A stretch of DNA of 64,000 nt from Paenibacillus pabuli NBRC 13638 (GTDB lineage: Bacteria > Bacillota > Bacilli > Paenibacillales > Paenibacillaceae), in NCBI RefSeq assembly GCF_001514495.1, contig NZ_BCNM01000001.1:558001-622000 (forward strand). Reading direction: 5' to 3'. Below are positions 37,668-46,464 of the stretch, piece by piece. A program made the translations under genes and the position numbers. Every line of letters starts with the position of its first letter. Positions within the stretch are counted from its first letter, which is position 1. The notes beneath the pieces are model-generated. The model was not told the DNA's origin and ran no database searches. It worked only from the letters and a program-made list of their open reading frames with translations.

Positions 37668-38882
37668 ATGCAAGGCACCAGTGAGCCTTTTTTGGACCTG
37701 GAATCACATGCTTATCGTAATCTGATTTCAAAATCGCTGTTGAATAAAGGCCATAATGCCAGATTGAAGAGGGCTATCGAGAAAACAAAACGGGGTGAGC
37801 CTGTAACCATTGCATACATCGGTGGCTCTATTACTCATGGGGCAGGGGCTGAACCGATTCATATGAATTGTTATGCCTACCAGTCCTTTCAACTTTTCAA
37901 GAAAATGTTCGCTCCAACTAGTGACAGTCCACTTCGTTTGATTAAAGCCGGCCTAGGAGGTACACCTTCCGAGCTTGGGGTCATCCGTTATCATCGGGAT
38001 GTTCTTAGAGAAGGAACAGTCCTGCCAGACATCGTGATTGTGGAGTTCGCGGTGAACGACGCCGATGATGAGACCCAGGGAGTATGTTATGAGAGTCTTG
38101 TGCTCAAAGCTCTTGGGGCTGACAATGATCCTGCTGTCATTCTGCTGTTCAGTGTGTTTGAAAACGACTGGAATTTGCAGGATCGGCTGGCGCCTGTAGG
38201 TTGGCATTATAACCTCCCGATGGTTAGTATGAAGGATGCTGTAGTGGAGCAGTTCCAGCATACACCAGAGGAAGGAGGCGTCATTTCCAAAGAGCAATTC
38301 TTCCACGACATCTATCATCCAAGCAATGCCGGGCACTACATTATGGCTGATTGTCTGAGCTGGTTGTTCAATATAACAAATCAATCTGAGCTGGACAGAT
38401 CGATTCACACAATAGATAAACCGCCGCTAATCGGGAATGATTTTATGGATGTGAAGCTGCTGGATCGACTGAATGGAGACCGTATCGCCCGCATTGATGC
38501 GGGAGGATTTGGGAGAACGGATACGGATCTGCAAATGGCAGAGATGGATGATGACCCCTGCGGAACGCCTCATTTCCCTAATAACTGGATGTACAAAGGA
38601 AAGCACGAGGAGGGAGGTGGCCGCTTTAAGATGATCTTGCGTAGCAAACGCCTCATTCTGATCTTCAAGGATTCTGGAAGTGACGAGTTCGGGATAGCCA
38701 ACATAAGCGTGGATGGTAAGCTGGTAAGAAAAGCCGATCCAAGGCAAATTAACTGGACACACTGTCATGCCATGCTCCTCTTTGATGAGAAGGATGCCAG
38801 AGAACATACCATCGAGATTGAGATGGCTGAAGGTCATGAAGAGAAATGGTTTACCATTCTGGGTTTCGGCTATGTCAATTAA
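37668..38882 (+). CDS. SGNH/GDSL-type esterase, probably carbohydrate deacetylase
   Basis: A 404-aa protein without a signal peptide. The SGNH blocks are visible: block I IGGSITHG (nucleophile Ser), block II Gly in AGLGGTPSELG, block III FAVNDAD (Asn), block V DIYHPSNAGH (Asp and His). A second domain of about 130 residues follows with beta-sandwich character. Enzymes of this kind in xylan loci remove acetyl groups from xylo-oligosaccharides, but the substrate is inferred from context. AAAGGATG precedes the ATG at suitable distance. Confidence 0.82.
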   Translation: MQGTSEPFLDLESHAYRNLISKSLLNKGHNARLKRAIEKTKRGEPVTIAYIGGSITHGAGAEPIHMNCYAYQSFQLFKKMFAPTSDSPLRLIKAGLGGTPSELGVIRYHRDVLREGTVLPDIVIVEFAVNDADDETQGVCYESLVLKALGADNDPAVILLFSVFENDWNLQDRLAPVGWHYNLPMVSMKDAVVEQFQHTPEEGGVISKEQFFHDIYHPSNAGHYIMADCLSWLFNITNQSELDRSIHTIDKPPLIGNDFMDVKLLDRLNGDRIARIDAGGFGRTDTDLQMAEMDDDPCGTPHFPNNWMYKGKHEEGGGRFKMILRSKRLILIFKDSGSDEFGIANISVDGKLVRKADPRQINWTHCHAMLLFDEKDAREHTIEIEMAEGHEEKWFTILGFGYVN

Positions 38883-38935
38883 AGGGCGGAACGATCAGAA
38901 CAGAAGATGCAAATGTTGGGGGAGGAGAGTTTAGG

Positions 38936-39706
38936 ATGGTAGCAGCAGCACCGGAAGGCTTTGATCAATATAGGGAGAACATACCGAGGGGGATCATTCA
39001 GGCGGTAGAATACCCCTCAGCAACGGTTGGGAATTCGCGAAAAGCGATGGTGTACACCCCTCCCGGTTTTTCTTCGGCGAATACGTATAATGTTCTTTAT
39101 CTTTTGCATGGAATTGGTGGAGACGAAGCGGAATGGTATAACCATGCTGCTCCCCAGATCATTCTTGATAATATGTATGACGATAACAAGCTTGAGCCGA
39201 TGATTGTCGTTTTTCCCAATGGTCGAGCAATGCCAAATGACAGGGCCGAAGGGGATCTGTTTGATCCTGAAAAAATACTAGCATTTGAACGTTTCGAGCG
39301 GGATCTGCTTGACGATTTAGTCCCTTTTGTTGAATCGAACTACCCGACACGAACAGGGCGGGAAAACCGGGCCATCGCAGGTTTATCCATGGGCGGAGGC
39401 CAGTCCCTGAACATCGGATTGAATCATCTTGAACAGTTCGCATGGATTGGCGCCTTTTCTGCTGCTCCAAATACGCTGGATCCGGGATTGCTCGTGCCGA
39501 ATCCGGATGAAACTGCTGCACAGGTAAGAAAGCTATGGCTGTCCTGTGGAGATGAGGATAATCTCAAGCATATCAGTGATCATATGCACGCTTATCTGAC
39601 TGAACAGAACGTTCCGCATATCTGGCGTGAGGAAAATGGAGGGCATGATTGGCCTGTATGGAAAAGCGGACTGTATCAGTTTTCTCAACTGCTTTTTCAA
39701 GGATGA
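38936..39706 (+). CDS. CE1-like alpha/beta-hydrolase esterase (feruloyl/acetyl-xylan esterase type)
   Basis: A 256-aa cytoplasmic alpha/beta hydrolase resembling the esterase domain of XynZ. LLHGIGGDEAEWY forms the oxyanion region, GLSMGGGQS holds the nucleophile Ser, CGDEDN the Asp, and GGHDWPVWK the His. It should remove ferulate or acetate from arabinoxylan fragments. The start at 38936 has GGGGGAGGAGAG about 8 nt upstream; an ATG at 38846 lies within the previous gene. A 53-nt gap suggests an operon with the SGNH gene. Confidence 0.85.
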   Translation: MVAAAPEGFDQYRENIPRGIIQAVEYPSATVGNSRKAMVYTPPGFSSANTYNVLYLLHGIGGDEAEWYNHAAPQIILDNMYDDNKLEPMIVVFPNGRAMPNDRAEGDLFDPEKILAFERFERDLLDDLVPFVESNYPTRTGRENRAIAGLSMGGGQSLNIGLNHLEQFAWIGAFSAAPNTLDPGLLVPNPDETAAQVRKLWLSCGDEDNLKHISDHMHAYLTEQNVPHIWREENGGHDWPVWKSGLYQFSQLLFQG

Positions 39707-39864
39707 TATAAGTGAATTCTCACAAGTGGATTGCAATGGAACTCGAAATCAACACAACACAATTATTATTATGTAAACTCGTAAATGAAAATGAATAGAA
39801 TGTTTTGAATGGGACAGGTTGAAAGGTACTGAAACGTTCTTAGTTAATTATTCGATGTAGATCT

Positions 39865-39894
39865 CCGCTAGCACAAGCTGGCGGTTTTTCTTTT
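39865..39894 (+). terminator. Terminator after the esterase pair
   Basis: CCGCTAGC / GCTGGCGG stem (one wobble) with loop ACAA, followed by TTTTTCTTTT. Confidence 0.8.
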
Positions 39895-39918
39895 CTATAG
39901 AAATAATTCAACATGAGT

Positions 39919-39947
39919 TTGACAATGATATCACTATATCGTAATAT
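39919..39947 (+). promoter_or_regulatory. Promoter of the arsR/CoA-disulfide reductase operon
   Basis: Perfect TTGACA at 39919-39924, spacer of exactly 17 nt, TAATAT at 39942-39947. Strong sigma-A promoter. Confidence 0.8.
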
Positions 39948-39961
39948 TGTAATATATTGAT
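39930..39961 (+). promoter_or_regulatory. Candidate ArsR-type operator
   Basis: Inverted repeat ATCACTATAT (39930-39939) and ATATATTGAT (39952-39961), 9 of 10 matched, flanking the -10 box. Size, AT-richness and position fit autorepression by the ArsR protein encoded 16 nt downstream. Confidence 0.5.
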
Positions 39962-39976
39962 TTAGGAGGAATGAGT

Positions 39977-40291
39977 TTGAGTACTTCGGCATTTGACAGT
40001 GAAGATCTAAAACAGTTTGATGAACCGGCTAATCTGCTGAAAGCTTTATCTCACCCCATTCGTTTGTGCATTGTTCGTGGGTTGATGCGTAAAAAGAAAT
40101 GTAATGTTTCATATATGCAGGAGTGCCTTGGTCTTCCGCAATCCACCGTCTCCCAGCATTTGCAGAAGCTGCGCAGTGCAGGTATTGTAGCGACCGAACG
40201 CAATGGCCTTGAAGTGAATTATGTACTGGCTGACCAACGGATTGAACAGATTGTACCTATTTTATTTGGAGAGGAAAAGTGTGAATCATGA
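39977..40291 (+). CDS. ArsR-family repressor, possible persulfide/thiol sensor
   Basis: A 104-aa winged-helix protein: LLKALSHPIRLCIVRGL (helices 1-2) and the recognition helix QSTVSQHLQKLRSAGI. It has four Cys at 31, 42, 50 and 102. The pair C42/C102 sits close to the two Cys used by SqrR/BigR-type persulfide sensors (41 and 107 in SqrR), and the downstream gene encodes sulfur-transfer domains. TTG at 39977 is preferred because AGGAGG lies 7 nt upstream; the ATG at 39971 is too close. Overlaps the next gene by 4 nt (ATGA). Confidence 0.82.
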   Translation: MSTSAFDSEDLKQFDEPANLLKALSHPIRLCIVRGLMRKKKCNVSYMQECLGLPQSTVSQHLQKLRSAGIVATERNGLEVNYVLADQRIEQIVPILFGEEKCES

Positions 40292-42792
40292 GCAAAAAAA
40301 GCAAAAAAATACTGATTGTCGGAGGAGTAGCCGGTGGTGCATCTGCCGCAGCACGTCTGCGCCGTCTGGACGAACATGCCGAAATTATAATATTTGAGAA
40401 AGGACCTTATATCTCTTTTGCCAATTGCGGCTTACCCTATTATATTGGAGGTGCGATCGCTGACCGCGATCGTCTTCTCGTACAGACTCCTAAAGGCATG
40501 GCTGACCGTTTTCGAATTGATGTGCGTACAATGAGCGAAATCATGGCTATCAATCCGCAGAATCAAACCGTTCAGGTCCATAACGATGAGCGGGGTGAAT
40601 ACGAAGAAAGCTATGACGAATTAATTTTATCACCTGGCGCACGCCCGGTTATTCCCCATTTGCCGGGGATAGAGCACCCGCTTATTTATACAGTTCGCAG
40701 CGTACCTGATATTGATCGCATCAAGAAACAAATGAATTCAGCTAACAACATATCTTCGATTGTTATAGGTGGAGGATTTATTGGCGTAGAGATGGCAGAA
40801 AATTTAAAAGAGGCTGGATTGGATGTAACGCTTATTGAAGGTAATGAACAACTATTAACACCTTTTGATGCCGAACTTGCAGCAGGATTGGCACAGGAGA
40901 TGGAGCAACAAGGCGTGAATCTGCTGTTTTCACAGCGTGTTCGGGGCTTCCATACGGTAGAGAAGGGGATAGGGGTTGAACTTGCCAGTGGCGAGGTTCT
41001 TTCCGCCGATTTGGTGATTCTCGCCATTGGGGTGACTCCTGATACTGCCTTTCTGAAAAGTAGCGGCATCTTGTTAGGCGAACGGGGGCATATTGTCGTT
41101 AACGAAGCGTTAGAGACCAGTCTCCCGCATATCTATGCTGTTGGTGATGCAATTGAAGTGATGGATTACATTCATGGAACAAAGACCGCCATTCCACTCG
41201 CAGGACCCGCCAATAAACAGGGGCGAATCGTTGCAGACCGGATTGCCGGACTACATTCAACTTATAAAGGAACACAAGGGACATCCATTATTAAAGTGTT
41301 TGGAATGACTGGCGCTGCAACCGGCAGTAATGAAAGAACATTAAAGCGCCTCGGTATTGAATATCAGACAGTGATCGTACATCCTAGCTCTCATGCTTCG
41401 TATTATCCGGGCTCCAGTGCGATTACGCTTAAACTGTTATTTACACCGGCAGGTAAAATTTTGGGTGCTCAAGCCGTCGGTTATGACGGTGTGGACAAAC
41501 GGATTGATGACATTGCCGTAGCCATTCATTTCGGAGGACATATTAGTGATCTGACAGAGCTTGAGCTGAGTTATGCACCGCCTTATTCCTCTGCCAAAGA
41601 CCCGGTAAATATGGCTGGTTATGCAGCTGATAATATCACTTCCGGTCGTGTGCATGTGTTCACTTATGATCAGCTATCGTTACGTAAACCGGAGCAGTCA
41701 ATATTGTTGGACGTGCGAAGTGATCTGGAACACCAAAATGGACACATCCCTGATTCAATATCCATTCCGGTGGATGAACTTCGTCAAAGACTAGATGAAT
41801 TATACCCTTCCAAAGAAATTTGGGTTTACTGCCAAGTCGGTCTGCGCGGGTATACTGCTTCGCAAATTTTGCGTCAGCATGGCTACAATGTCAAAAATTT
41901 AAGTGGGGGTTATAAAACATACCGTCAAGCGCAATTCCGACCAACGCCAGTACAAGCCATGAAGCACGAAGACAGAGGCGGTTCGGGACACAATGATCAG
42001 AAACCTGAGCTAAAAAGGAGCTCTTCAGAACTATTAGCGTCCGGGGAATCGCTTCAAGTCGAGAAGGAATTGGATGTGCGCGGTTTAAGTTGTCCAGGTC
42101 CATTAATGCAAGTCAAAAAAAACATGGATCAATTGACGGAAGGACAGACATTACGTGTGACAGCTTCCGATCCGGGATTTTATGAAGATGTGAAAGCTTG
42201 GGCAACGATGTCGGGTTCCTCTTTGCACCAACTAGTGCGAGGAAAGGATGGAACGATTGAAGCTGTGATGTCCAAAAATTCAGCAAACACGAGGGTCTCA
42301 GCTGCAGAGACTGTTCATGCTGAACCTGCGAGCACTATGGTTGTCTTTAGCGGGGATTTAGACAAAGCAATTGCTTCCTTCATTATAGCCAATGGTGCAG
42401 CTGCAAGCGGACGCAAAGTAACCATGTTTTTTACATTTTGGGGTTTGAACATTATTCGAAAACATCAAAGGCAAGCGGTATCCAAAACGATTATGGGCCG
42501 TATGTTTGATACCATGCTGCCACGCAGCAGCCGTAAGCTTGGCATGTCCAAAATGAATATGTTTGGGATTGGCCCTAAAGTAATCCGCGGAATTATGGGG
42601 AATAACAATATCTCTTCTCTGGAGGAGCTTATTCAAAGTGCAGCAGAGCAGGGGGTTGAAATGGTTGCCTGCCAAATGTCAATGGATTTAATGGGCATTC
42701 AACACCAGGAATTAATGGACCAGGTTAAGATTGGTGGCGTAGGGTATTATTTGGGACAAGCAGATTATGCAAATCATAACCTCTTTATATAA
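40288..42792 (+). CDS. Four-domain sulfur enzyme: CoA-disulfide reductase, rhodanese, TusA-like and DsrE-like
   Basis: An 834-aa fusion. Residues 1-450 form a FAD/NAD(P) disulfide reductase with GGVAGGASAA, active-site Cys in FANCGLPYYIGG, the second GxGxxG-type motif VIGGGFIGVE and AVGDAIEV. Residues about 460-555 are a rhodanese with active Cys in WVYCQVGLRGY. Residues about 590-660 are TusA-like with SCPGP. Residues about 675-834 are DsrE-like, with a Cys in ACQMSMDL. It should reduce CoA disulfide or persulfide and relay sulfane sulfur between domains. Coupled to the ArsR gene by ATGA. This multi-sulfurtransferase fusion is larger than the two-domain CoADR-rhodanese proteins. Confidence 0.88.
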   Translation: MSKKSKKILIVGGVAGGASAAARLRRLDEHAEIIIFEKGPYISFANCGLPYYIGGAIADRDRLLVQTPKGMADRFRIDVRTMSEIMAINPQNQTVQVHNDERGEYEESYDELILSPGARPVIPHLPGIEHPLIYTVRSVPDIDRIKKQMNSANNISSIVIGGGFIGVEMAENLKEAGLDVTLIEGNEQLLTPFDAELAAGLAQEMEQQGVNLLFSQRVRGFHTVEKGIGVELASGEVLSADLVILAIGVTPDTAFLKSSGILLGERGHIVVNEALETSLPHIYAVGDAIEVMDYIHGTKTAIPLAGPANKQGRIVADRIAGLHSTYKGTQGTSIIKVFGMTGAATGSNERTLKRLGIEYQTVIVHPSSHASYYPGSSAITLKLLFTPAGKILGAQAVGYDGVDKRIDDIAVAIHFGGHISDLTELELSYAPPYSSAKDPVNMAGYAADNITSGRVHVFTYDQLSLRKPEQSILLDVRSDLEHQNGHIPDSISIPVDELRQRLDELYPSKEIWVYCQVGLRGYTASQILRQHGYNVKNLSGGYKTYRQAQFRPTPVQAMKHEDRGGSGHNDQKPELKRSSSELLASGESLQVEKELDVRGLSCPGPLMQVKKNMDQLTEGQTLRVTASDPGFYEDVKAWATMSGSSLHQLVRGKDGTIEAVMSKNSANTRVSAAETVHAEPASTMVVFSGDLDKAIASFIIANGAAASGRKVTMFFTFWGLNIIRKHQRQAVSKTIMGRMFDTMLPRSSRKLGMSKMNMFGIGPKVIRGIMGNNNISSLEELIQSAAEQGVEMVACQMSMDLMGIQHQELMDQVKIGGVGYYLGQADYANHNLFI

Positions 42793-42825
42793 AGATAGTG
42801 CACGGTATTGCACACTTAACACATC

Positions 42826-42853
42826 AAAGGACAGGCTCAGCGCCTGTCCTTTC
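42826..42853 (+). terminator. Terminator after the sulfur operon
   Basis: Perfect 11-bp stem AAAGGACAGGC / GCCTGTCCTTT with loop TCAGC. The stem ends in TTT and is followed by CTCTAT. Confidence 0.75.
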
Positions 42854-43034
42854 TCTATACAAGTTGCCCAACATCTTGGCAATTTTCGGGTAGGCGAAAA
42901 GACTATAAAAAACGGACAAAAGTTAGAAGCCACTTCCAATGAAGGTGATCTCATAGGTTTGTCTTTGTATGCGGTTACAATTTAATATGAAATTGTATTC
43001 CTTTCTAGATGTTATCCAGGTACCATATCCTTCC

Positions 43035-44306
43035 TTAATTTAACTGTGCTACGAATGTGGTAACACTTTGAGAAGGAAGTTGGGCAGTAAACGTATTGCC
43101 TGTCATGATAATCAATGAACCGGCTGCCAGATTTCTTGTGCTGTCTGTAACCCAGGATGATACGTTTGACGCGTTTCCGTTCTGCAATACAAACTTCTGG
43201 TTTACAGCGGAAGTTCCCCGGTTGATTGCTACGATTACTACTTTGTTGTCTCCTTTATATGCAGAGATAAACGTTTGAGTATCCGGATTTTTCGTCGCAT
43301 CCACTCTGACAAAGCCTGGTCGAACAAACTTGGAGAAATGGGCCATATTATATCCCCGTTTGCTAATGGTGCCATCCTCTTTCATGGGACCGTATTGTCT
43401 ACGGATATACCACCATACATATGCCTGGAAGTCTGCCTCCACCATTGCGTGATGGATGTGATAGGAGACATCCAGCGCTTCTGGCCAATGATCTGCCGAA
43501 TTTGCATTACTATTGGGGTAATATACCTCTGACATCCAAAGTTCCTTTCCAGCACCTTTTTGTTTAAAAAGGGGGTAAGGGAAATTACTGAATTGCGTAC
43601 CATACGTATGGGCACCCAGAATGTCCATATTGGCTAGCGCTTGTGGATCATTCAGTATGGGGTCTGACATTTCTTTCAGGTAAGAGAAGGATTCGGGCGC
43701 CATGACTTTCGTATCGGTAATGGAGCCGGCATAATCTTTCATGAATCGAAGCATCTCCTGAGGCGTCCACCACGTCCAATCATGCGCATAATCCGGTTCA
43801 TTTTGTACGGAGATTGCGTAGAGGTTAACTCCGTTGGATTTCATGTAAGAAACAAAGTCGTTCAGGTGCTGGGCATACGCAGCGTATTTATCGTATTTAA
43901 GTCGCTTAGCCGCCGTGTCTCCATTGCGATTGAATGTTTCAACCATATCACTGGGAGGATTCCATGGCGAGGCAAAGACGATAGCTCCTTGTTCAACAGC
44001 TCGTTTTGCCGTGGGTATTTCTTTATACCAATTGTTCTTGTTATCATCAATATAAATGCGTAGGATGGAAAATCCTAGCTGGTTTTGTCCATTACCAAAA
44101 GCTGTATCTCTTTGTGAGGGCGTCAAATCACCGATCCAGTTGGGATGATTAATTCCTCCAAAACCCTTGATTAGCTGTTTTTCAGAGGATAAGTTTACCG
44201 TAACATCGCTTGCTGCCGAGGCTTGGATCGGCGTCAACATCAGCGGCAGGGCAGTAAGACAGGCCAATAGAATGTGGATCGACTTCTTCAATTTGAATAT
44301 TAACAC
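43035..44306 (-). CDS. xynC: Secreted glucuronoxylanase XynC (GH30 subfamily 8)
   Basis: A 423-aa secreted endoxylanase that cuts xylan next to methylglucuronic acid branches. Signal peptide ends near PIQASA. Acid/base Glu in VQNEPDY, nucleophile Glu in WMSEVYY, and the Arg-rich segment WWYIRRQYGPM that in Bacillus subtilis XynC contacts the glucuronate. The small side beta-domain is formed by both termini (VNLSSEKQLIKGFGG; SQSVTTFVAQLN). AGAGGAGG touches the ATG at 44312, so I prefer the GTG at 44306. It supplies aldouronic oligomers to the importers in this locus. Confidence 0.94.
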   Translation of the reverse strand: MLIFKLKKSIHILLACLTALPLMLTPIQASAASDVTVNLSSEKQLIKGFGGINHPNWIGDLTPSQRDTAFGNGQNQLGFSILRIYIDDNKNNWYKEIPTAKRAVEQGAIVFASPWNPPSDMVETFNRNGDTAAKRLKYDKYAAYAQHLNDFVSYMKSNGVNLYAISVQNEPDYAHDWTWWTPQEMLRFMKDYAGSITDTKVMAPESFSYLKEMSDPILNDPQALANMDILGAHTYGTQFSNFPYPLFKQKGAGKELWMSEVYYPNSNANSADHWPEALDVSYHIHHAMVEADFQAYVWWYIRRQYGPMKEDGTISKRGYNMAHFSKFVRPGFVRVDATKNPDTQTFISAYKGDNKVVIVAINRGTSAVNQKFVLQNGNASNVSSWVTDSTRNLAAGSLIIMTGNTFTAQLPSQSVTTFVAQLN

Positions 44307-44402
44307 GTACATCCTCCTCTTGAATTGAATTTTATCAATCGGACAAGCAAATGAAATAATGTGCTTGTTTTGGACATTGACTTGCTTTTAATCACCTCCT
44401 TT

Positions 44403-44695
44403 CATGCCCGGAAGGAAATTTCGCATGATTTATAATTTTCTGTATTTTTATGAATTTAATTCTATTAAAAAATACATGAGATTTAAACCGGATAAATTTC
44501 AGTTATTTGTGTAGGCAAAAGACTTTTTTATATAGTAATCTCCTTGGGTGATTGGTTGGATTTTCAGTGACACTAAGGGGATTTCTTTCGATAGAGGGGG
44601 CTTCCAAAGTCATGCACAGAAAGATTCATAGAAGATGTTACAGTCAAATATCCGGAGTGAACAAAGGAAAGGAATAATATTTTTTTTATGATTGC
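44403..44695. other. AT-rich spacer upstream of xynC
   Basis: About 290 nt between the xynC leader and the polyamine leader, with no supported gene. It must hold the xynC promoter on the minus strand, but I see no convincing -35/-10 pair. Confidence 0.3.
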
Positions 44696-44724
44696 TTGAT
44701 TTTTTTTGAAGTATCTGATATTGT
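44696..44724 (+). promoter_or_regulatory. Candidate promoter of the polyamine-gene leader
   Basis: TTGATT at 44696-44701, 17 nt, TATTGT at 44719-44724. It would start a leader of about 490 nt before the dehydrogenase gene. Confidence 0.35.
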
Positions 44725-44725
44725 A

Positions 44726-45137
44726 AGACCTGTGATTTTGGAAAGCAGATATATCAACATAAATCAGGTCTTTCCAGCAGATAATTTTTGACCACTCCTA
44801 CCAAGGAAGTTAAGGCCATACGGACAGCCGGGTCAAACGCCGATTGGCAACTTATGTTGCCTTATTGATTGAGTTAAAAGCTCAAATTTTATAAGTTGGT
44901 TACTTTACAACCAGTGCATCAGCACATCAACTTGTGAAACGGTCAATAAGAGTGGTAAAGGCGAATTATTTGCTAAATAGACTCTGATCTGATATTGATA
45001 TACATGAAGAAGCTTTCCTCTAGAGGGGTTCTTTTGAACTTTTTTAGTTATGGGGACTTTGCGTCTTTTTAATGATGTATATCGACAAGCAAGTGTGATG
45101 ATGCGAGATTGTGGCATTTTTCACCTTGCTTTTTTTG
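44726..45137 (+). ncRNA. Candidate structured leader RNA upstream of the carboxynorspermidine genes
   Basis: A non-coding stretch packed with complementary segments. AGACCTG(TG)ATTT with AAATCAGGTCT (44726-44738/44761-44771); TTTGACC with GGTCAAA (44787-44793/44831-44837) closing a junction that holds ACTCCT-ACCA-AGGAAGT and GGC/GCC; GGCAAC-TTAT-GTTGCC (44846-44861); TTGAG/CTCAA (44869-44885); TGGTT/AACCA (44897-44913); GTGC-ATCA-GCAC (44914-44925). It ends with a strong terminator at 45087-45136. No plus-strand gene precedes that terminator, so it should act on a leader transcript or a small RNA. I recognise no known riboswitch class. Confidence 0.45.
45087..45136 (+). terminator. Intrinsic terminator or attenuator 88 nt before carboxynorspermidine dehydrogenase
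   Basis: AAGCAAG(T)GTGA pairs with TCACCTTGCTT, an 11-bp stem with one bulge; an inner ATGC/GCAT helix extends it. Seven T follow. Strong, and in sense orientation to the gene at 45225. Confidence 0.75.
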
Positions 45138-45224
45138 TTGGTTCAGAATGGGCGAAAGTTGAAAAATGAGAAAAAAATAAAAATTAATTTTAAAAAAATT
45201 CATATTGGGTTAGGAGAATGGAAA

Positions 45225-46463
45225 ATGGGAAAAGCACTAATCATTGGCGCCGGTGGCGTTGCTTCAGTAGCGGTTCATAAATGCGTTCAAAATAGCGAAG
45301 TATTTGAGGAAATTTGCATTGCAAGTCGTACGAAATCCAAATGTGACGATCTCAAAGCCAAACTGGACGGCGGCAAAACAAAAATTACGACAGCTCAAGT
45401 AGATGCTGATAACGTTGACGAACTGATCGCCCTCATCAACGAAGTTAAACCGGATATTGTCATGAACCTGGCATTGCCTTACCAAGACCTGACAATCATG
45501 GATGCTTGCCTCGCAACTAAAACCAATTACATGGATACCGCGAACTATGAGCCTGAAGATACAGCGAAATTCGAATACAGCTGGCAATGGGATTACAAAG
45601 AGCGTTTCGAAAAAGCGGGTATTACTGCACTGCTCGGCAGTGGATTTGACCCAGGAGTAACTGGCGTATTCTCTGCGTATGCCTTGAAACACTATTTTGA
45701 CGAAATTGAATATATTGATATTCTGGACTGCAACGGCGGCGACCACGGCTATCCGTTTGCAACCAATTTCAACCCTGAAATCAATATCCGTGAAGTTTCG
45801 GCTAACGGAAGATATTGGGAAAATGGCGAATGGATCGAAACGAAACCGATGGAAATTAAACGTGTCTATGACTTCAAGGAAGTTGGCGAAAAAGACATGT
45901 ATCTGCTATATCATGAAGAGCTGGAGTCCCTGGCCAAAAACATGCCTGGTCTGAAACGCATTCGTTTCTTCATGACATTTGGCCAAAGCTACCTTACACA
46001 TCTGAAAGCACTTGAAAATGTGGGCATGACTTCGATCGAGCCTATCGAATTTGAAGGCAAACAGATCATTCCACTGCAATTCCTGAAGGCGGTACTGCCA
46101 GACCCGGCATCTCTGGGACCACGGACTGTAGGCAAAACGAATATTGGTTGCATCTTCAAAGGCAAAAAAGACGGCCAAGACAAAACGTACTACGTGTACA
46201 ACATTTGCGATCACCAAGAATGCTACAAAGAAGTTGGTTCCCAAGCGATTTCTTACACCACTGGCGTTCCGGCTATGATTGGTGCAGCAATGGTGATGAC
46301 TGGCAAATGGAACAAACCAGGTGTATACAACGTGGAAGAGTTCAATCCAGATCCATTCATGGAAGAGTTGAACAAATGGGGTCTCCCATGGGTTGAAGAT
46401 TTCAACCCAGTACTCGTTGACGAACTGCCGGAAGAAGTTAAGGAATCGGAGCTCGTTCGTTAA
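45225..46463 (+). CDS. Carboxynorspermidine (carboxyspermidine) dehydrogenase
   Basis: A 412-aa saccharopine-dehydrogenase-like enzyme that reductively joins aspartate semialdehyde to a diamine, giving carboxy(nor)spermidine. Rossmann motif IIGAGGVASVAVHK at residues 5-18; NLALPYQDLTIMDACLATKTNYMDTANYEPED and GFDPGVTGVFSAY are characteristic of this branch. TAGGAGA lies 7 nt before the ATG at 45225; the open extension to 45111 covers the terminator and was rejected. It forms an operon with the decarboxylase one base downstream. With putrescine as substrate the product would be spermidine. Confidence 0.9.
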   Translation: MGKALIIGAGGVASVAVHKCVQNSEVFEEICIASRTKSKCDDLKAKLDGGKTKITTAQVDADNVDELIALINEVKPDIVMNLALPYQDLTIMDACLATKTNYMDTANYEPEDTAKFEYSWQWDYKERFEKAGITALLGSGFDPGVTGVFSAYALKHYFDEIEYIDILDCNGGDHGYPFATNFNPEINIREVSANGRYWENGEWIETKPMEIKRVYDFKEVGEKDMYLLYHEELESLAKNMPGLKRIRFFMTFGQSYLTHLKALENVGMTSIEPIEFEGKQIIPLQFLKAVLPDPASLGPRTVGKTNIGCIFKGKKDGQDKTYYVYNICDHQECYKEVGSQAISYTTGVPAMIGAAMVMTGKWNKPGVYNVEEFNPDPFMEELNKWGLPWVEDFNPVLVDELPEEVKESELVR

Positions 46464-46464
46464 G

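Noticed and set aside
42767..42985. 72-codon frame after the sulfur operon, with VAQHLGNFRVGEKTIKNGQK resembling an HTH segment
   Set aside because: It spans the terminator, starts inside the previous gene and has no ribosome binding site. A relic is possible but unsupported.
44800..44850. GGAAGTTAAG and CGCCGATTGG recall 5S rRNA segments
   Set aside because: Spacing between them is 23 nt instead of about 7, and the rest of 5S rRNA is absent; treated as chance within the structured leader.
45004..45072. 22-codon leader peptide before the terminator
   Set aside because: Kept only as a remark in the leader finding because no ribosome binding site precedes its ATG.
44905..45117. 70-codon minus-strand frame
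   Set aside because: Lies across the hairpins and terminator of the leader, no ribosome binding site or family pattern.
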